From: Bacteroidota bacterium
GTDB lineage: Bacteria; Bacteroidota; Bacteroidia; Chitinophagales; Chitinophagaceae
Direction of reading: 5' to 3'
NCBI GenBank assembly: GCA_020161535.1
Contig: JAIUNW010000004.1
Coordinates: 124,001 to 188,000 of the forward strand
DNA: 64,000 bases
The notes below the pieces were generated by a model. That model did no database searches. It was not told the origin of the DNA and worked only from the letters and a program-made list of their open reading frames with translations. Made by a program: the position numbers and the translations under genes. Of this stretch, positions 9,268 through 17,671 are shown piece after piece (the stretch's first letter is position 1; each line of letters starts with the position of its first letter).

Positions 9268-10500
9268 ATGCGCTTGGTGCTGTCTGTTTTACTGTTGATT
9301 ATGTGTTCGTTGACCCTCAAGGCCCAGGTGCTTACGGCTGAAGATTCGCTGGCGGCGGGGCTGGTAGCGAGGTCGCAGAGCACCGTGTTGTCTGGTTACG
9401 GCGAAGCGCGCTACAGCCTAGATACCAAGCAGAAAAATGCCACGGCATCACTTTCAAGGGTTGTTCTCTTCGTGGGACACAAGTTCAACAACAAAATTTC
9501 CCTTTTTACCGAACTGGAAGTAGAAGATGCCCTGGTGGTAGGCCAGGCGGGCGACGAAGACGAGTCGGGCAAGGGTGGAATCAGCATGGAGCAGGCCTTT
9601 GTGAAGTTTAACCTGACACCAACCACCTACCTGGTTGCGGGCTTATTTATACCCCGACTGGGCATCATCAACGAAAACCACCTGCCCACCACGTTCAATG
9701 GGGTCGACCGGCCCTTTTTGGAGCAGTTGATTATTCCTTCTACCTGGCGCGAAGTAGGCGTGGGGCTGTATGGCGGCATTGCCAAACTGCCCGGCCTTAA
9801 TTATAGTGTTAGCCTTACCAATGGCCTCAATTCGTCGCTTTTTAGCAATGGCTCGGTGTTCCGCAACGGCCGGCAACTGGGATCAGCGGCAACTGGCATG
9901 GGACTCGGCTTATCGGGCTCCCTGCTGTATTATTTTGGGCATTTCCGCCTGCAAACCTCGGGCTGGGTGGGCGGATCAACCGCAACCAGTAAGCGGGTGG
10001 CCGACAGCCTGCAGCTCAACCATGGTGCATTTGGCAACCCGGTGATGCTGGCTGAAATCAATGGCCAATATTCGCACCAGGCCTGGAACATCCGCGCCAT
10101 TGCGACGGCCGTTTCCATTCCCGATGCGTACAATATCAATAAAGCCTACGCGAACAATACGCCTAAATCCGCCTATGGCGCTTATGCCGAAGCAGCTTAT
10201 GACCTGATGTGGGCCAAACACCAGGGCGCTAAAAGTTTCTGGCTTTTCGGTCGATACGAATACCTGGACCTCAGCGCCAAAATGCCCTCGATCGGTTTGC
10301 AAAATCCGGCGAACCGCCAGCAATACATTGTGGGTGGTATCACGTTCAAACCCATCCGCGGCATCGCGGTGAAAGCCGACTGGGTGCAACGCATCACCGG
10401 CGAACCCAATCCTGATCTGATCATCACGCCCTTTCCACAACGGGTTCCTTATTATACCAGCAATGGTTTTCTCAACCTGGGCATCGCCTATAATTTTTAA
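9268..10500 (+). CDS. Outer-membrane porin, first gene of Rieske-imelysin operon
   Basis: Start placed at the ATG at 9268, where a clean signal peptide begins (MRLVLSVLLLIMCSLTLKAQ); the frame is open upstream but those residues do not look like a signal. The mature protein (about 390 residues) is rich in alternating strands (GYGEARYSLD, KISLFTELEVEDAL, YLVAGLFIPRLGI) and ends in an aromatic residue (LGIAYNF), as expected for a 16-strand-type porin. The LPTTFNGVDRPFLEQLIIP segment could be a pore loop. It is the first gene of a co-directional set with Rieske, imelysin and di-haem genes (2 nt to the next start) and may pass the ion or complex handled by them (inference). Confidence 0.8.
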   Translation: MRLVLSVLLLIMCSLTLKAQVLTAEDSLAAGLVARSQSTVLSGYGEARYSLDTKQKNATASLSRVVLFVGHKFNNKISLFTELEVEDALVVGQAGDEDESGKGGISMEQAFVKFNLTPTTYLVAGLFIPRLGIINENHLPTTFNGVDRPFLEQLIIPSTWREVGVGLYGGIAKLPGLNYSVSLTNGLNSSLFSNGSVFRNGRQLGSAATGMGLGLSGSLLYYFGHFRLQTSGWVGGSTATSKRVADSLQLNHGAFGNPVMLAEINGQYSHQAWNIRAIATAVSIPDAYNINKAYANNTPKSAYGAYAEAAYDLMWAKHQGAKSFWLFGRYEYLDLSAKMPSIGLQNPANRQQYIVGGITFKPIRGIAVKADWVQRITGEPNPDLIITPFPQRVPYYTSNGFLNLGIAYNF

Positions 10501-10502
10501 CC

Positions 10503-10922
10503 ATGGAAAGAAGACAATTTTTACAAAAAAGCTGTTCGGCCTGTCTCGGTTTGGCGGGGGCTTCGTGGTTGTTATCGGCCTGCGGCACCGCTATGCCGGC
10601 CTTCAAAGCCAATGCGACCGGCAACGAACTGGTCATACCTGCTGATAAATTTCCTGTTACGCAGCAGCAGTTGTTGATCAGCACGCCGGCACTCGCCAAT
10701 CAAATTTTGCTGGTGCGGCGCAATGACCAGGTGAAAGCGCTGTATATGGAGTGTACACATGAGTACAGCGGACTAACCCCTACCAAAACAAAAATCGTTT
10801 GTGCCCTGCATGGCAGTGCATTCGACTTCGACGGAAATGTGCTGAAAGAACCGGCTCTGCTTCCCTTAAAACAATTTCCGGTGCGCAGTACCGACAACAA
10901 CCTTATCATTCAAATTGCATAA
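10503..10922 (+). CDS. Rieske [2Fe-2S] lipoprotein with twin-arginine signal
   Basis: The 139-residue protein begins with a twin-arginine-like motif (RRQFL, residues 3-7), a hydrophobic stretch and a lipobox LLSAC (Cys27), so it is probably exported folded and lipidated. The Rieske ligands are C84-x-H86 and C100-x2-H103 in MECTHEY and VCALHG. Thirteen residues separate H86 and C100, slightly shorter than usual. It is a small stand-alone electron carrier, not a bc1-complex subunit, since no cytochrome b gene is near. It sits 2 nt after the porin and 9 nt before the imelysin gene. It may shuttle electrons between the downstream di-haem protein and a quinol or metal centre (inference). Confidence 0.88.
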   Translation: MERRQFLQKSCSACLGLAGASWLLSACGTAMPAFKANATGNELVIPADKFPVTQQQLLISTPALANQILLVRRNDQVKALYMECTHEYSGLTPTKTKIVCALHGSAFDFDGNVLKEPALLPLKQFPVRSTDNNLIIQIA

Positions 10923-10931
10923 TCAATCAGT

Positions 10932-11987
10932 ATGAATACACGTGTTTCGACCTTGCTGTTGCTGGCAGCCGCCGCTTTCAGTAGCTGTCAAAAAGACGAC
11001 GACAAAACAACCGATGTAACCGCGTTGAAAAAAGACATTCTCGTGAATGTATCAACCAATGTCATTACGGCCAGCTATACCGATATGAACAACAAGGCAA
11101 CGGCACTGGCCAATGCAGTTACCGCGCTGGAATCAACCACCAACGATGCCAACCTCAGTGCTGCACGCCAGGCCTGGAAAGACATGCGTGTGGTATGGGA
11201 ACAAACCGAAGCCTGGTTATATGGCCCCGTGAGCAGTGAAGACATTGATCCCCGTATTGATACCTGGCCGGTTGATTTCAATGCGCTCGATGCGCAACTG
11301 GCAGGCAGCGCCCAGTTCACAGCGGCCTATATCGATGCACTGCCCGAAGACCTGAAGGGTTTCCATCCCATCGAATACCTGCTTTGGGGTAAGGACGGAA
11401 GCAAAACTGCGGCTGCATTTACCGCCCGCGAAAAATCTTACTTGCAAGCGCTTACCGATAACCTGGTAGCGTTGAGCAAGCAAGTGGATGATGCCTGGAA
11501 AACAGGTTATTCTACCACCTTTGCTACCGCGGGACAAACAGGCAATAGCACGTATACCAGCTTGCAATCGGCCTACCTGGAAATGGTAGCCGGTATGGCC
11601 GATATCTGCGAAGAGGTTGCGAATGGCAAAATGAAAGATCCGTTTGATGCGCAGGATACCAACCAGGAAGAAAGCCCCTTTGCCAAAAACTCGATCACCG
11701 ATTTCACCAATAATATCCAGGGCATTTTGAAAATGTACCAGGGCGATTATAACCAAAGCGGCGTGGGACTCGAAGACCTGGTGCGCAATTATAATTTGTC
11801 GCTCGATAGCGACTTGAAAGCAGCGCATGCAGCAGCCATTGCTGCGCTGAATGCCATTACCGTTCCTTTTGGTCAGGCGATCACTTCACAACAATCGCAG
11901 GTGCAAACGGCCATGGCAAAAATCAACGCGTTGCATGTTGTTCTCCAAAACCAGTTGCAACCCTTCGTACAACAGTACGCGAAATAA
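10932..11987 (+). CDS. Imelysin-family lipoprotein (putative iron-binding)
   Basis: The 351-residue protein has a lipoprotein signal (lipobox FSSC near residue 19) and a four-helix-rich imelysin domain. The family signature GxHxxE is present as G143-F-H145-P-I-E148, and the C-terminal half repeats the helical pattern with an NxxxG-like stretch near 255-285. Imelysin proteins are iron-regulated envelope proteins related to EfeO and are thought to bind iron or another metal outside the cytoplasm. The gene shares one base with the di-haem gene (TAATG), so the two are translationally coupled. This places metal binding and haem redox chemistry in one unit. Confidence 0.88.
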   Translation: MNTRVSTLLLLAAAAFSSCQKDDDKTTDVTALKKDILVNVSTNVITASYTDMNNKATALANAVTALESTTNDANLSAARQAWKDMRVVWEQTEAWLYGPVSSEDIDPRIDTWPVDFNALDAQLAGSAQFTAAYIDALPEDLKGFHPIEYLLWGKDGSKTAAAFTAREKSYLQALTDNLVALSKQVDDAWKTGYSTTFATAGQTGNSTYTSLQSAYLEMVAGMADICEEVANGKMKDPFDAQDTNQEESPFAKNSITDFTNNIQGILKMYQGDYNQSGVGLEDLVRNYNLSLDSDLKAAHAAAIAALNAITVPFGQAITSQQSQVQTAMAKINALHVVLQNQLQPFVQQYAK

Positions 11988-13378
11988 TGAAGCGCATACC
12001 CTTACTCTATAGAATATTTGCGTTGGTAGCCACTGGTTTGGTACTTGCTCCTTTTGCGTGCACCAAGCCCGATGCAGACTATCATTCTGCCTCCGAAGAA
12101 TGGCTGAGCGGTGGCCAGCAAACCGTGTACGACGAAGGCAGTAATGCCTACAGCCATGTGTTCCCCGTGTTGGCTGAAAACCTCGAACGGGTACATGAAG
12201 TGGGCGACGCCCAGTTTGGGGCAACTTTTGTGAGTCCGCCGGCCGTTTTAAACGCCGGTCGAGGCCCCATCTTCAACAATGTATCCTGTGCAGCCTGTCA
12301 TATTTCCGATGGCCGGGGCAAGGTGCCCGGTGCGGGCGATAGTTCCATTTCAACGTTGTTCCGCATCAGTATGGCCGGTGTCAATGCCGTTGGCGGGCCC
12401 ATGCCTGTTCCGGGCTTTGGCGACCAGATACAAAACCGCGCCAATTACAATACCGTGAAGGAAGCCGATGTGTTGGTGCACTACGAAGAAAAAACCTTCA
12501 GCTTTGGCGATGGCAGCAGCTATAGCCTGCGCTTTCCCAGCTACCAGGTAACCAATGCCTATACCGCCTTACCGGCGGATATCCTGCTTTCGGCGCGGGT
12601 AGCCACCCCCGTATTTGGACTAGGACTTATTGCGGGCATCAGCGAGGCCGATGTGCTGGCGCGGGCCGACGAGAATGATGCCGATGGCGATGGCATTAGC
12701 GGAAGACCCAACTGGGTGTGGGATGTGCAGAAAAAAAGCAGCACTTTGGGTCGCTTTGGCTGGAAGGCCAATCAGCCCAGCCTGCTACAACAAATTGCCG
12801 CTGCTTACAATGGCGATATGGGGGTTACCAGTTCTATTTTTCCGGTCGAAAATTGTGTGGGCCAACCGCAGGATGATCACCGTGCAGATGACCCCGAATT
12901 GTCAGACAGCCTGTTATACGCCAACGAATTTTATGTGCGTACCCTGGCAGTGCCGGCACGCCGCAATCTGGATGACCCACAAGTGCAAGCGGGCAAGGCA
13001 CTCTTCAATAGCAGTGGCTGTGTTAAATGCCATATACCCGACCAGCGCACCGCCGCCGATATGGCTTTCCCCGCTATATCCAATCAGTTAATCCATCCGT
13101 ATACCGATTTATTGCTGCACGATATGGGTCCTGAACTCGCCGATGGTCGCCCCGATTTCAAAGCCACTGGTTCCGAATGGCGTACGGCCCCACTGTGGGG
13201 CATTGGTCTCACCCAAAAAGTGAATGGGCACAGCAATTTCTTACACGATGGTCGCGCGCGTAGTTTGCTCGAAGCGGTGTTGTGGCACGGCGGCGAAGCG
13301 GCTTCTGCAAAGGAAAAAGTGCGGGCGATGAGTGCTGCTGAACGGGCCTCGCTGGTGAAATTCCTGGAGTCGTTGTAA
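11987..13378 (+). CDS. Di-haem oxidoreductase family protein (DUF1111)
   Basis: The 463-residue exported protein has two haem c attachment motifs: C101-A-A-C104-H105 and C345-V-K-C348-H349. This matches the DUF1111 di-haem oxidoreductase family, which often pairs with imelysin genes. Surrounding blocks (GPIFNNVSCAACH, FLHDGRARSLLEAVLWHGGE) are typical. The N-terminus (LVLAPFACTK) contains a probable lipobox. The start is the ATG overlapping the imelysin stop. The likely role is electron transfer to or from the metal held by imelysin, with the Rieske protein as a further carrier; this is inference. Its 3' end faces gldA with 20 nt between. Confidence 0.88.
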   Translation: MKRIPLLYRIFALVATGLVLAPFACTKPDADYHSASEEWLSGGQQTVYDEGSNAYSHVFPVLAENLERVHEVGDAQFGATFVSPPAVLNAGRGPIFNNVSCAACHISDGRGKVPGAGDSSISTLFRISMAGVNAVGGPMPVPGFGDQIQNRANYNTVKEADVLVHYEEKTFSFGDGSSYSLRFPSYQVTNAYTALPADILLSARVATPVFGLGLIAGISEADVLARADENDADGDGISGRPNWVWDVQKKSSTLGRFGWKANQPSLLQQIAAAYNGDMGVTSSIFPVENCVGQPQDDHRADDPELSDSLLYANEFYVRTLAVPARRNLDDPQVQAGKALFNSSGCVKCHIPDQRTAADMAFPAISNQLIHPYTDLLLHDMGPELADGRPDFKATGSEWRTAPLWGIGLTQKVNGHSNFLHDGRARSLLEAVLWHGGEAASAKEKVRAMSAAERASLVKFLESL

Positions 13379-13398
13379 GGCGTTAAACGCTTGCCTGA

Positions 13399-14304
13399 TT
13401 ACGTTGTTAAACGCCTGAATAAATCTTCCAGGGTCTGCTCGCCCGAAGTCAGCGACATGATATCAAGATTTTCGCGCATGGACAATTCCAGCAATTGTTT
13501 TTTTGCTTCGTTCAAATCAGGCGCGCTGATCTCAAAGTTTCCGGGCGCCGTGCTATTGAGCGAGGTTAATGAGGGGATGGTGCGGCGCAGCCATTCGGGT
13601 TCGATGTTTTGCTTGAATTGTACTTTGATCAGTGGCTTGCTGTGTTTGCTTTGCAAGTCAGCGAGGCTATTGTCGGCGATCAATTGCCCCTTGTTGATGA
13701 TGATAACGCGGTCGCAAATGGCTTCCACTTCCTGCAGAATATGCGTGGAAAAAAGAATGGTTTTTTCTTGACCCAGCCGGCGGATCACTTCCCTGATTTC
13801 CACAATCTGGTTGGGATCCAGCCCCGTGGTGGGTTCGTCCAGAATCAACACTTCGGGGTTGTGTATGAGTGCCGCCGCCAATCCTACACGCTGTTTATAC
13901 CCCTTCGATAACTGCCCAATTTTCTTATCACTTTCCGGTTGCAGGCCAACGAGGCTGATGACTTCCTCCACGCGCGCATCAGCATTGTTGATGCGGTGTA
14001 CCGATGCCATGAAATGCAGGTACTCGCGCACAAACATATCATAGTACAAGGGGTTTGATTCGGGTAGGTAGCCAATATTCGCTTTGGTAAACAACGGATC
14101 CACGCTCACATCACGTCCACAAACCTCGGCCCTGCCGCCATCGGCCTGCAGGTAACCGGTCAATATCTTCATGGTGGTGGACTTACCGGCGCCATTGGGC
14201 CCCAGGAAGCCCACAATCTGGCCCTTCTCTACCGTGAAGGAGATATTGTTTACTGCTTTTTGCTCACCGTAGTTCTTTTGGAGAGAAGAGACCTGGATTG
14301 ACAT
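13399..14304 (-). CDS. gldA: Gliding-motility ABC transporter ATP-binding protein GldA
   Basis: The 301-residue ABC ATPase has Walker A GPNGAGKS (35-42), signature LSKGYKQRVG, Walker B LILDEPTTGLDP, and the H-loop STHILQEVE. The sequence IGYLPESNPLYYDMFVREYL is the form seen in GldA of gliding Bacteroidetes, and the length fits. GldA works with membrane subunits GldF and GldG; neither is next to it here. The C-terminal 70 residues are the usual GldA extension. A box reading TACTTTCG lies about 6 nt upstream of the start, one mismatch from TAnnTTTG. Confidence 0.88.
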   Translation of the reverse strand: MSIQVSSLQKNYGEQKAVNNISFTVEKGQIVGFLGPNGAGKSTTMKILTGYLQADGGRAEVCGRDVSVDPLFTKANIGYLPESNPLYYDMFVREYLHFMASVHRINNADARVEEVISLVGLQPESDKKIGQLSKGYKQRVGLAAALIHNPEVLILDEPTTGLDPNQIVEIREVIRRLGQEKTILFSTHILQEVEAICDRVIIINKGQLIADNSLADLQSKHSKPLIKVQFKQNIEPEWLRRTIPSLTSLNSTAPGNFEISAPDLNEAKKQLLELSMRENLDIMSLTSGEQTLEDLFRRLTT

Positions 14305-14447
14305 GTAGCGAAAGTACAGATAGTTTTCGGGAACAGTAGATCGCGGCGGTTTCTGGTGGAGGAGGGGTGTTGAAGTGAGTTTTTTGGGTGGTTGAGTTAC
14401 TTATTTGGATTCTTGGCAGGTAGCTTTTTTTGGTTTCACGCAGAGGG

Positions 14448-14478
14448 GTTTCTCGCAGAGATCGCAGAGGAACAGAGA
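14448..14478. repeat. Left arm of 31-nt perfect inverted repeat
   Basis: Bases 14448-14478 are the exact reverse complement of 14698-14728. The core reads tctcgcagagatcgcagagg. The arms are 219 nt apart. The left arm continues outward as a degenerate inverted copy of the 16-nt units found on the right (cagaggggtttctcgcagag). Confidence 0.9.
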
Positions 14479-14592
14479 TGGAATGAAATGTTAGTTTATA
14501 ATGGAGTGGTGGCTGTTTGAATTTGCGAGGTCAATGTTGCAGCTATCATCATCTGCATGTTGCTACCACCATTTGCGAAGATGTTGCTGTCG

Positions 14593-14632
14593 TCGGCGCA
14601 ACGATCATTGTATCGGCGCAATGGTCATTGTA
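14593..14632. repeat. 20-nt tandem duplication
   Basis: Two adjacent 20-nt copies (14593-14612, 14613-14632) starting tcggcgcaa and ending tcattgta differ at two positions. They lie between the arms of the 31-nt inverted repeat. Confidence 0.8.
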
Positions 14633-14697
14633 TATGCAATAGCCATCGTCCATTCACCAACCACTATCAAAACACCTGCAGCAAAAAATAAAAAAAA

Positions 14698-14728
14698 TCT
14701 CTGTTCCTCTGCGATCTCTGCGAGAAAC
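14698..14728. repeat. Right arm of 31-nt perfect inverted repeat
   Basis: Exact reverse complement of 14448-14478. It overlaps the start of the 16-nt tandem array, so the array unit and the inverted repeat share sequence (ctctgcgagaaac). Confidence 0.9.
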
Positions 14729-14858
14729 AAACTTTGTGCGAAAAAGCCTCTGTGAGAAACAACCATTGTGCGAAAAACTCTCTGCGAGAAACAAACTTTG
14801 TGTGAAAAAGCCTCCGTGAGAAACAGCCTTTGTGCGAAAAACTCTCCGCGAGAAAAAA
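14715..14858. repeat. 16-nt-period tandem array, nine units
   Basis: Nine consecutive 16-nt units fill this stretch without gaps. Units 1, 3, 5, 7 and 9 contain the block gagaaa starting at 14722, 14754, 14786, 14818 and 14850, exactly 32 nt apart. Even units read like actttgtgcgaaaaag. A higher 64-nt order is visible, with units 1-4 closely matching units 5-8. The loose unit consensus is NNTYTGTGCGARAAAN. The last unit runs into the A-tract of the terminator. Confidence 0.88.
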
Positions 14859-14886
14859 GGCTGACGGAGAAAACCTCCGCCAGCCT
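14852..14886 (-). terminator. Rho-independent terminator for SulP-carbonic anhydrase genes
   Basis: Read on the minus strand, a 12-bp stem (AGGCTGGCGGAG with CTCCGTCAGCCT, one mismatch) closes a 5-nt loop and is followed by TTTTTT. It lies about 120 nt beyond the carbonic anhydrase stop, in the right orientation to end that transcript. Confidence 0.75.
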
Positions 14887-15004
14887 CTTTATCAAGCGAA
14901 CCTAATAACTACATTCTGCGTGAAACGAACCTGGGGCGTTATTGCGATCTCTTAAAAAACAACCACAGCGATCTCTTCGCCACGTTGACCGCCGTTCACT
15001 CACT

Positions 15005-15637
15005 TCACAGGTCATCATACTCATAAATCTCATCGATATGCGTACCGGGAGGCATGCTCATAATAGGGTTGAGAATGCCGTCTTTGAGCCCATACACCCA
15101 TCCATGCAAATGGGGGCGCTGGTTTTTGGACCAGGCTGATTGGACAATGGATGTTTTGGCCAGGTTCATGACCTGCTCCATCACGTTGAGCTCTACGAGT
15201 CGATTGGTGCGTTGTTCATTATCATCAATTTCGTTGATCTCGGAGCGGTGAATGCGATACACGTCTTTGATATTGCGCAACCATTTGTTGATGATGCCTA
15301 GGCTGTGCCGGGTCATGGCCGCTTTTACACCGCCGCAACCGTAGTGGCCGCAAACGATGATGTGTTTTACTTTCAACACGTTGACAGCGTATTCGAGTAC
15401 CGACAACAGGTTTAGATCGGTGTGCACCACCATGTTGGCGATGTTGCGGTGTACAAAGATTTCACCAGGTTGCACACCGGTAATGTCTTCGGCAGGTACC
15501 CGGCTGTCGCTGCAACCAATCCACAGAAATTCAGGCGTTTGGTCAGAAGCCATCCGCTGAAAGAATTTCGGATCATCCAGCAATTTTTCGGCGGCCCAGG
15601 CTTTGTTCTCGAGTAATAACTTTTCGTAAGATTTCAT
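15005..15637 (-). CDS. Beta-class carbonic anhydrase
   Basis: The 210-residue protein has the beta-carbonic anhydrase zinc ligands C42 and D44 ([12 protein letters not shown]) with H98 and C101 (HYGCGG); the D44-R46 dyad is intact. It interconverts CO2 and bicarbonate in the cytoplasm. It follows the SulP transporter gene by 11 nt and shares its terminator, so the pair probably imports or exports bicarbonate and equilibrates it with CO2. Length and motifs are normal for the family. Confidence 0.93.
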   Translation of the reverse strand: MKSYEKLLLENKAWAAEKLLDDPKFFQRMASDQTPEFLWIGCSDSRVPAEDITGVQPGEIFVHRNIANMVVHTDLNLLSVLEYAVNVLKVKHIIVCGHYGCGGVKAAMTRHSLGIINKWLRNIKDVYRIHRSEINEIDDNEQRTNRLVELNVMEQVMNLAKTSIVQSAWSKNQRPHLHGWVYGLKDGILNPIMSMPPGTHIDEIYEYDDL

Positions 15638-15648
15638 TTTTTATTTTT

Positions 15649-17211
15649 TTAGGCCGTCAGTTCTTTGCTGAAGCCGTGACTGTTATATGGACTTTGTTTC
15701 AATTCTACCCGGATATTTTTTAGCGGCGCGTGTTTCAAAAAATCTTCGATCACTTCCACTACATCGCGATCTAGGAAATCAGCGCGGGTTGTGTCGATGA
15801 TGACGGTGGCGTTTTCAGGCACCTGCTCCAGTTTGGCTTTCACGATTGGTTTGTTGAGGAACGACACATCTTTCCGCAAACGGAAGAGGTATTGGTGGTT
15901 GTCGTTTACGATGAAAACGGCCGACCTGAAATTGCTCCTCAATACAAAAAACAGTCCCACCAAACAACCGATAAAAATGCCTTTCAACAAATCAGTTAGC
16001 AGGATGGCGAGTATTGTAACCACGAAGGGAATAAACTGATCCCAGCCTTTTTTGTAGAGCTCTTTGAAGATGGAGGGCTTGGCCAGTTTGTAGCCGGTAA
16101 AAATCAGTACAGCGGCCAGGGCCGGCAGGGGAATCAGGTTGAGGATTTTCGGAATAAAAGCTACGCAGAGCAGGAGCAACATGCCATGGATAATGGTCGA
16201 CATTTTTGTTTTTGCACCCGCATTTACGTTGGCAGAGGTACGCACAATGACCGATGTAACCGGCAGTCCGCCAAGTAATCCGCTCACCAGGTTGCCCGCA
16301 CCCTGTGCTTTCAATTCGCGGTTGGTCGGCGTGACGCGCTGGTAGGGATCCAGTTCATCGGCCGCTTCAATATTCAGCAAGGTTTCCAAACTGGCTACGA
16401 TGGCAATGGTAGCAGCGGTTAACCATACCTGGTAGTTGGTGATGGCGCTAAAATCGGGGTGTGTAAAAAAGGAACTGAATTCGCCAATCGAACTGGCCAC
16501 GGGAATGCTCACCAGGGCATGCGGTGGCATACTGCCATTGCCGCTTTTGATCAGCCATTGATTGATCAGGATGGCCGATACAACCACCACCAAGGGGGCC
16601 GGAATCAGTTTGAAGATCTTCGATTTCTTCACCAATACCTTTTCCCAAAGAATCTGTATGCCGAGGGCGATCAAACCGATCAGGGCGGCCGTGGGAACGA
16701 TGTGATTCAATCTATCGAATAAACCGGAAAACGTATTGCTGCCGTCGGGCTGCAGAAAGGTTTCATCGCCCTCGTAATCGGCATTGTATCCCACCAGGTG
16801 GGGCAATTGTTTCAAGATCAGGATGATACCAATGGCGGCCAACATGGCCTTGATAACGGCGCTTGGTACATAGTCGCCAAGTATGCCGAATTTCAGGAAG
16901 CCAAAGGCCAACTGAAAGGCACCGGCCAATACCACGGCCAGCAAGAACGCGTCGAAAGTTGGAATTTTTAAAAGGGCGGCTGCCACAATGGTGGTCAGTC
17001 CGGCGGCGGGACCACTAACACTGAGGTTGGATCCGCTGACAATGCCAATCACAATGCCACCGGCAATACCGGCAATCAATCCGGAAAAAAGCGGGGCACC
17101 TGAACCAAGCGCAATACCTAAACAAAGGGGCAGGGCCACCAGAAACACGACGAGAGAAGCAGGCAAGTCTGCGGACAGACTGGCCAACGGGCTGTTTGTA
17201 CGTTGAGCCAT
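15649..17211 (-). CDS. SulP-family anion transporter with STAS domain
   Basis: The 520-residue protein has the SulP pattern: many membrane helices from about residue 12 to 405, the early LVVFLVALPLCLGIALGSG and SGPAAGLTTIVAAAL segments, then a C-terminal STAS-like domain (about 435-510) around ATVIIDTTRADFLDRDVVE. SulP carriers move sulfate or bicarbonate. Co-transcription with carbonic anhydrase favours bicarbonate, as in BicA-like systems (inference). Upstream lies a small membrane protein gene 44 nt away on the same strand. Confidence 0.92.
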   Translation of the reverse strand: MAQRTNSPLASLSADLPASLVVFLVALPLCLGIALGSGAPLFSGLIAGIAGGIVIGIVSGSNLSVSGPAAGLTTIVAAALLKIPTFDAFLLAVVLAGAFQLAFGFLKFGILGDYVPSAVIKAMLAAIGIILILKQLPHLVGYNADYEGDETFLQPDGSNTFSGLFDRLNHIVPTAALIGLIALGIQILWEKVLVKKSKIFKLIPAPLVVVVSAILINQWLIKSGNGSMPPHALVSIPVASSIGEFSSFFTHPDFSAITNYQVWLTAATIAIVASLETLLNIEAADELDPYQRVTPTNRELKAQGAGNLVSGLLGGLPVTSVIVRTSANVNAGAKTKMSTIIHGMLLLLCVAFIPKILNLIPLPALAAVLIFTGYKLAKPSIFKELYKKGWDQFIPFVVTILAILLTDLLKGIFIGCLVGLFFVLRSNFRSAVFIVNDNHQYLFRLRKDVSFLNKPIVKAKLEQVPENATVIIDTTRADFLDRDVVEVIEDFLKHAPLKNIRVELKQSPYNSHGFSKELTA

Positions 17212-17255
17212 AAAAAATTAAATGTGGGTAAAAAATAGAAATCAGCAGAGCAGGC

Positions 17256-17621
17256 TCAACACTCGGGAGGCTGGATAATGCGGCGGATGTGCAGCGAAGA
17301 GAGAATATCTACGCTTTGGGGAATTTCAAATACCGCGGTCATGCGACGCTGGGTGGCCAGCCAGTCGCTGAATTCGAGAAAATGGTGGTGCAAGCTTTTG
17401 CCGCACTTATGTTCTTCGTTGAAATTATTGCTATTACCGGCGCCGGCTTCTTCTTCCTGCGCGGTCAGTAAGGCACCTCTATTGAGTTTGTTGGAGAAAG
17501 GAAGTGCCACCAAACTGCTACCCAGGGCCAGTATAAAAACCACTGCCATGGCGCTGATCAACCAGCGAAGGCGGAATAGTTTTGGGCCATTATATACACT
17601 GGGTCGCCGCATGGATGGCAA
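17256..17621 (-). CDS. Small membrane-anchored protein, His-containing, unknown
   Basis: I do not recognise this 121-residue protein. It has a basic N-terminus, one membrane helix (about residues 20-42) and a soluble part with a HKCGKSLHHHF cluster and a C-terminal IQPPEC. The Cys/His cluster could bind a metal. It lies directly upstream of the SulP gene on the same strand (44 nt) and is probably co-transcribed with it and carbonic anhydrase, so it may be an accessory factor. The start could instead be the Met three residues later. A 17-nt palindrome lies 33 nt upstream. Confidence 0.6.
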   Translation of the reverse strand: MPSMRRPSVYNGPKLFRLRWLISAMAVVFILALGSSLVALPFSNKLNRGALLTAQEEEAGAGNSNNFNEEHKCGKSLHHHFLEFSDWLATQRRMTAVFEIPQSVDILSSLHIRRIIQPPEC

Positions 17622-17653
17622 AATTATTCGATTAATACCACAAAACCGGAAAA

Positions 17654-17670
17654 TGTTAATTCATTTAACA
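17654..17670. promoter_or_regulatory. 17-nt palindrome, possible operator
   Basis: TGTTAA and TTAACA flank 5 nt (ttcat), a perfect 6+6 dyad in the 50-nt gap between the DUF6814-like gene and the small membrane protein gene. Its size and placement suit a dimeric regulator of the SulP genes. No regulator is identified. Confidence 0.35.
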
Positions 17671-17671
17671 G

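Larger units (their letters stand above)
14305..15004. other. 700-nt gene-free stretch with repeats
   Basis: No convincing gene is seen on either strand between gldA and the carbonic anhydrase gene. The stretch holds a 31-nt inverted repeat, a 20-nt tandem duplication, a nine-unit 16-nt tandem array and a minus-strand terminator, each listed separately. Short open frames crossing it are biased by the repeats (Cys/Arg-rich or Phe-rich) and do not look like proteins. Confidence 0.7.

Noticed and set aside
13378..13416. AGGCGTT/AACGCCT inverted pair and GTTAAACGC direct pair at the di-haem/gldA junction
   Set aside because: Part lies in the gldA coding end, the stem is only 7 bp and no T-run follows, so it is not called a terminator.
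14501..14755. Plus-strand open frame of 84 codons in the repeat region
   Set aside because: Cys/Arg-rich, ends in the tandem array, and has no plausible start or homologue-like pattern.
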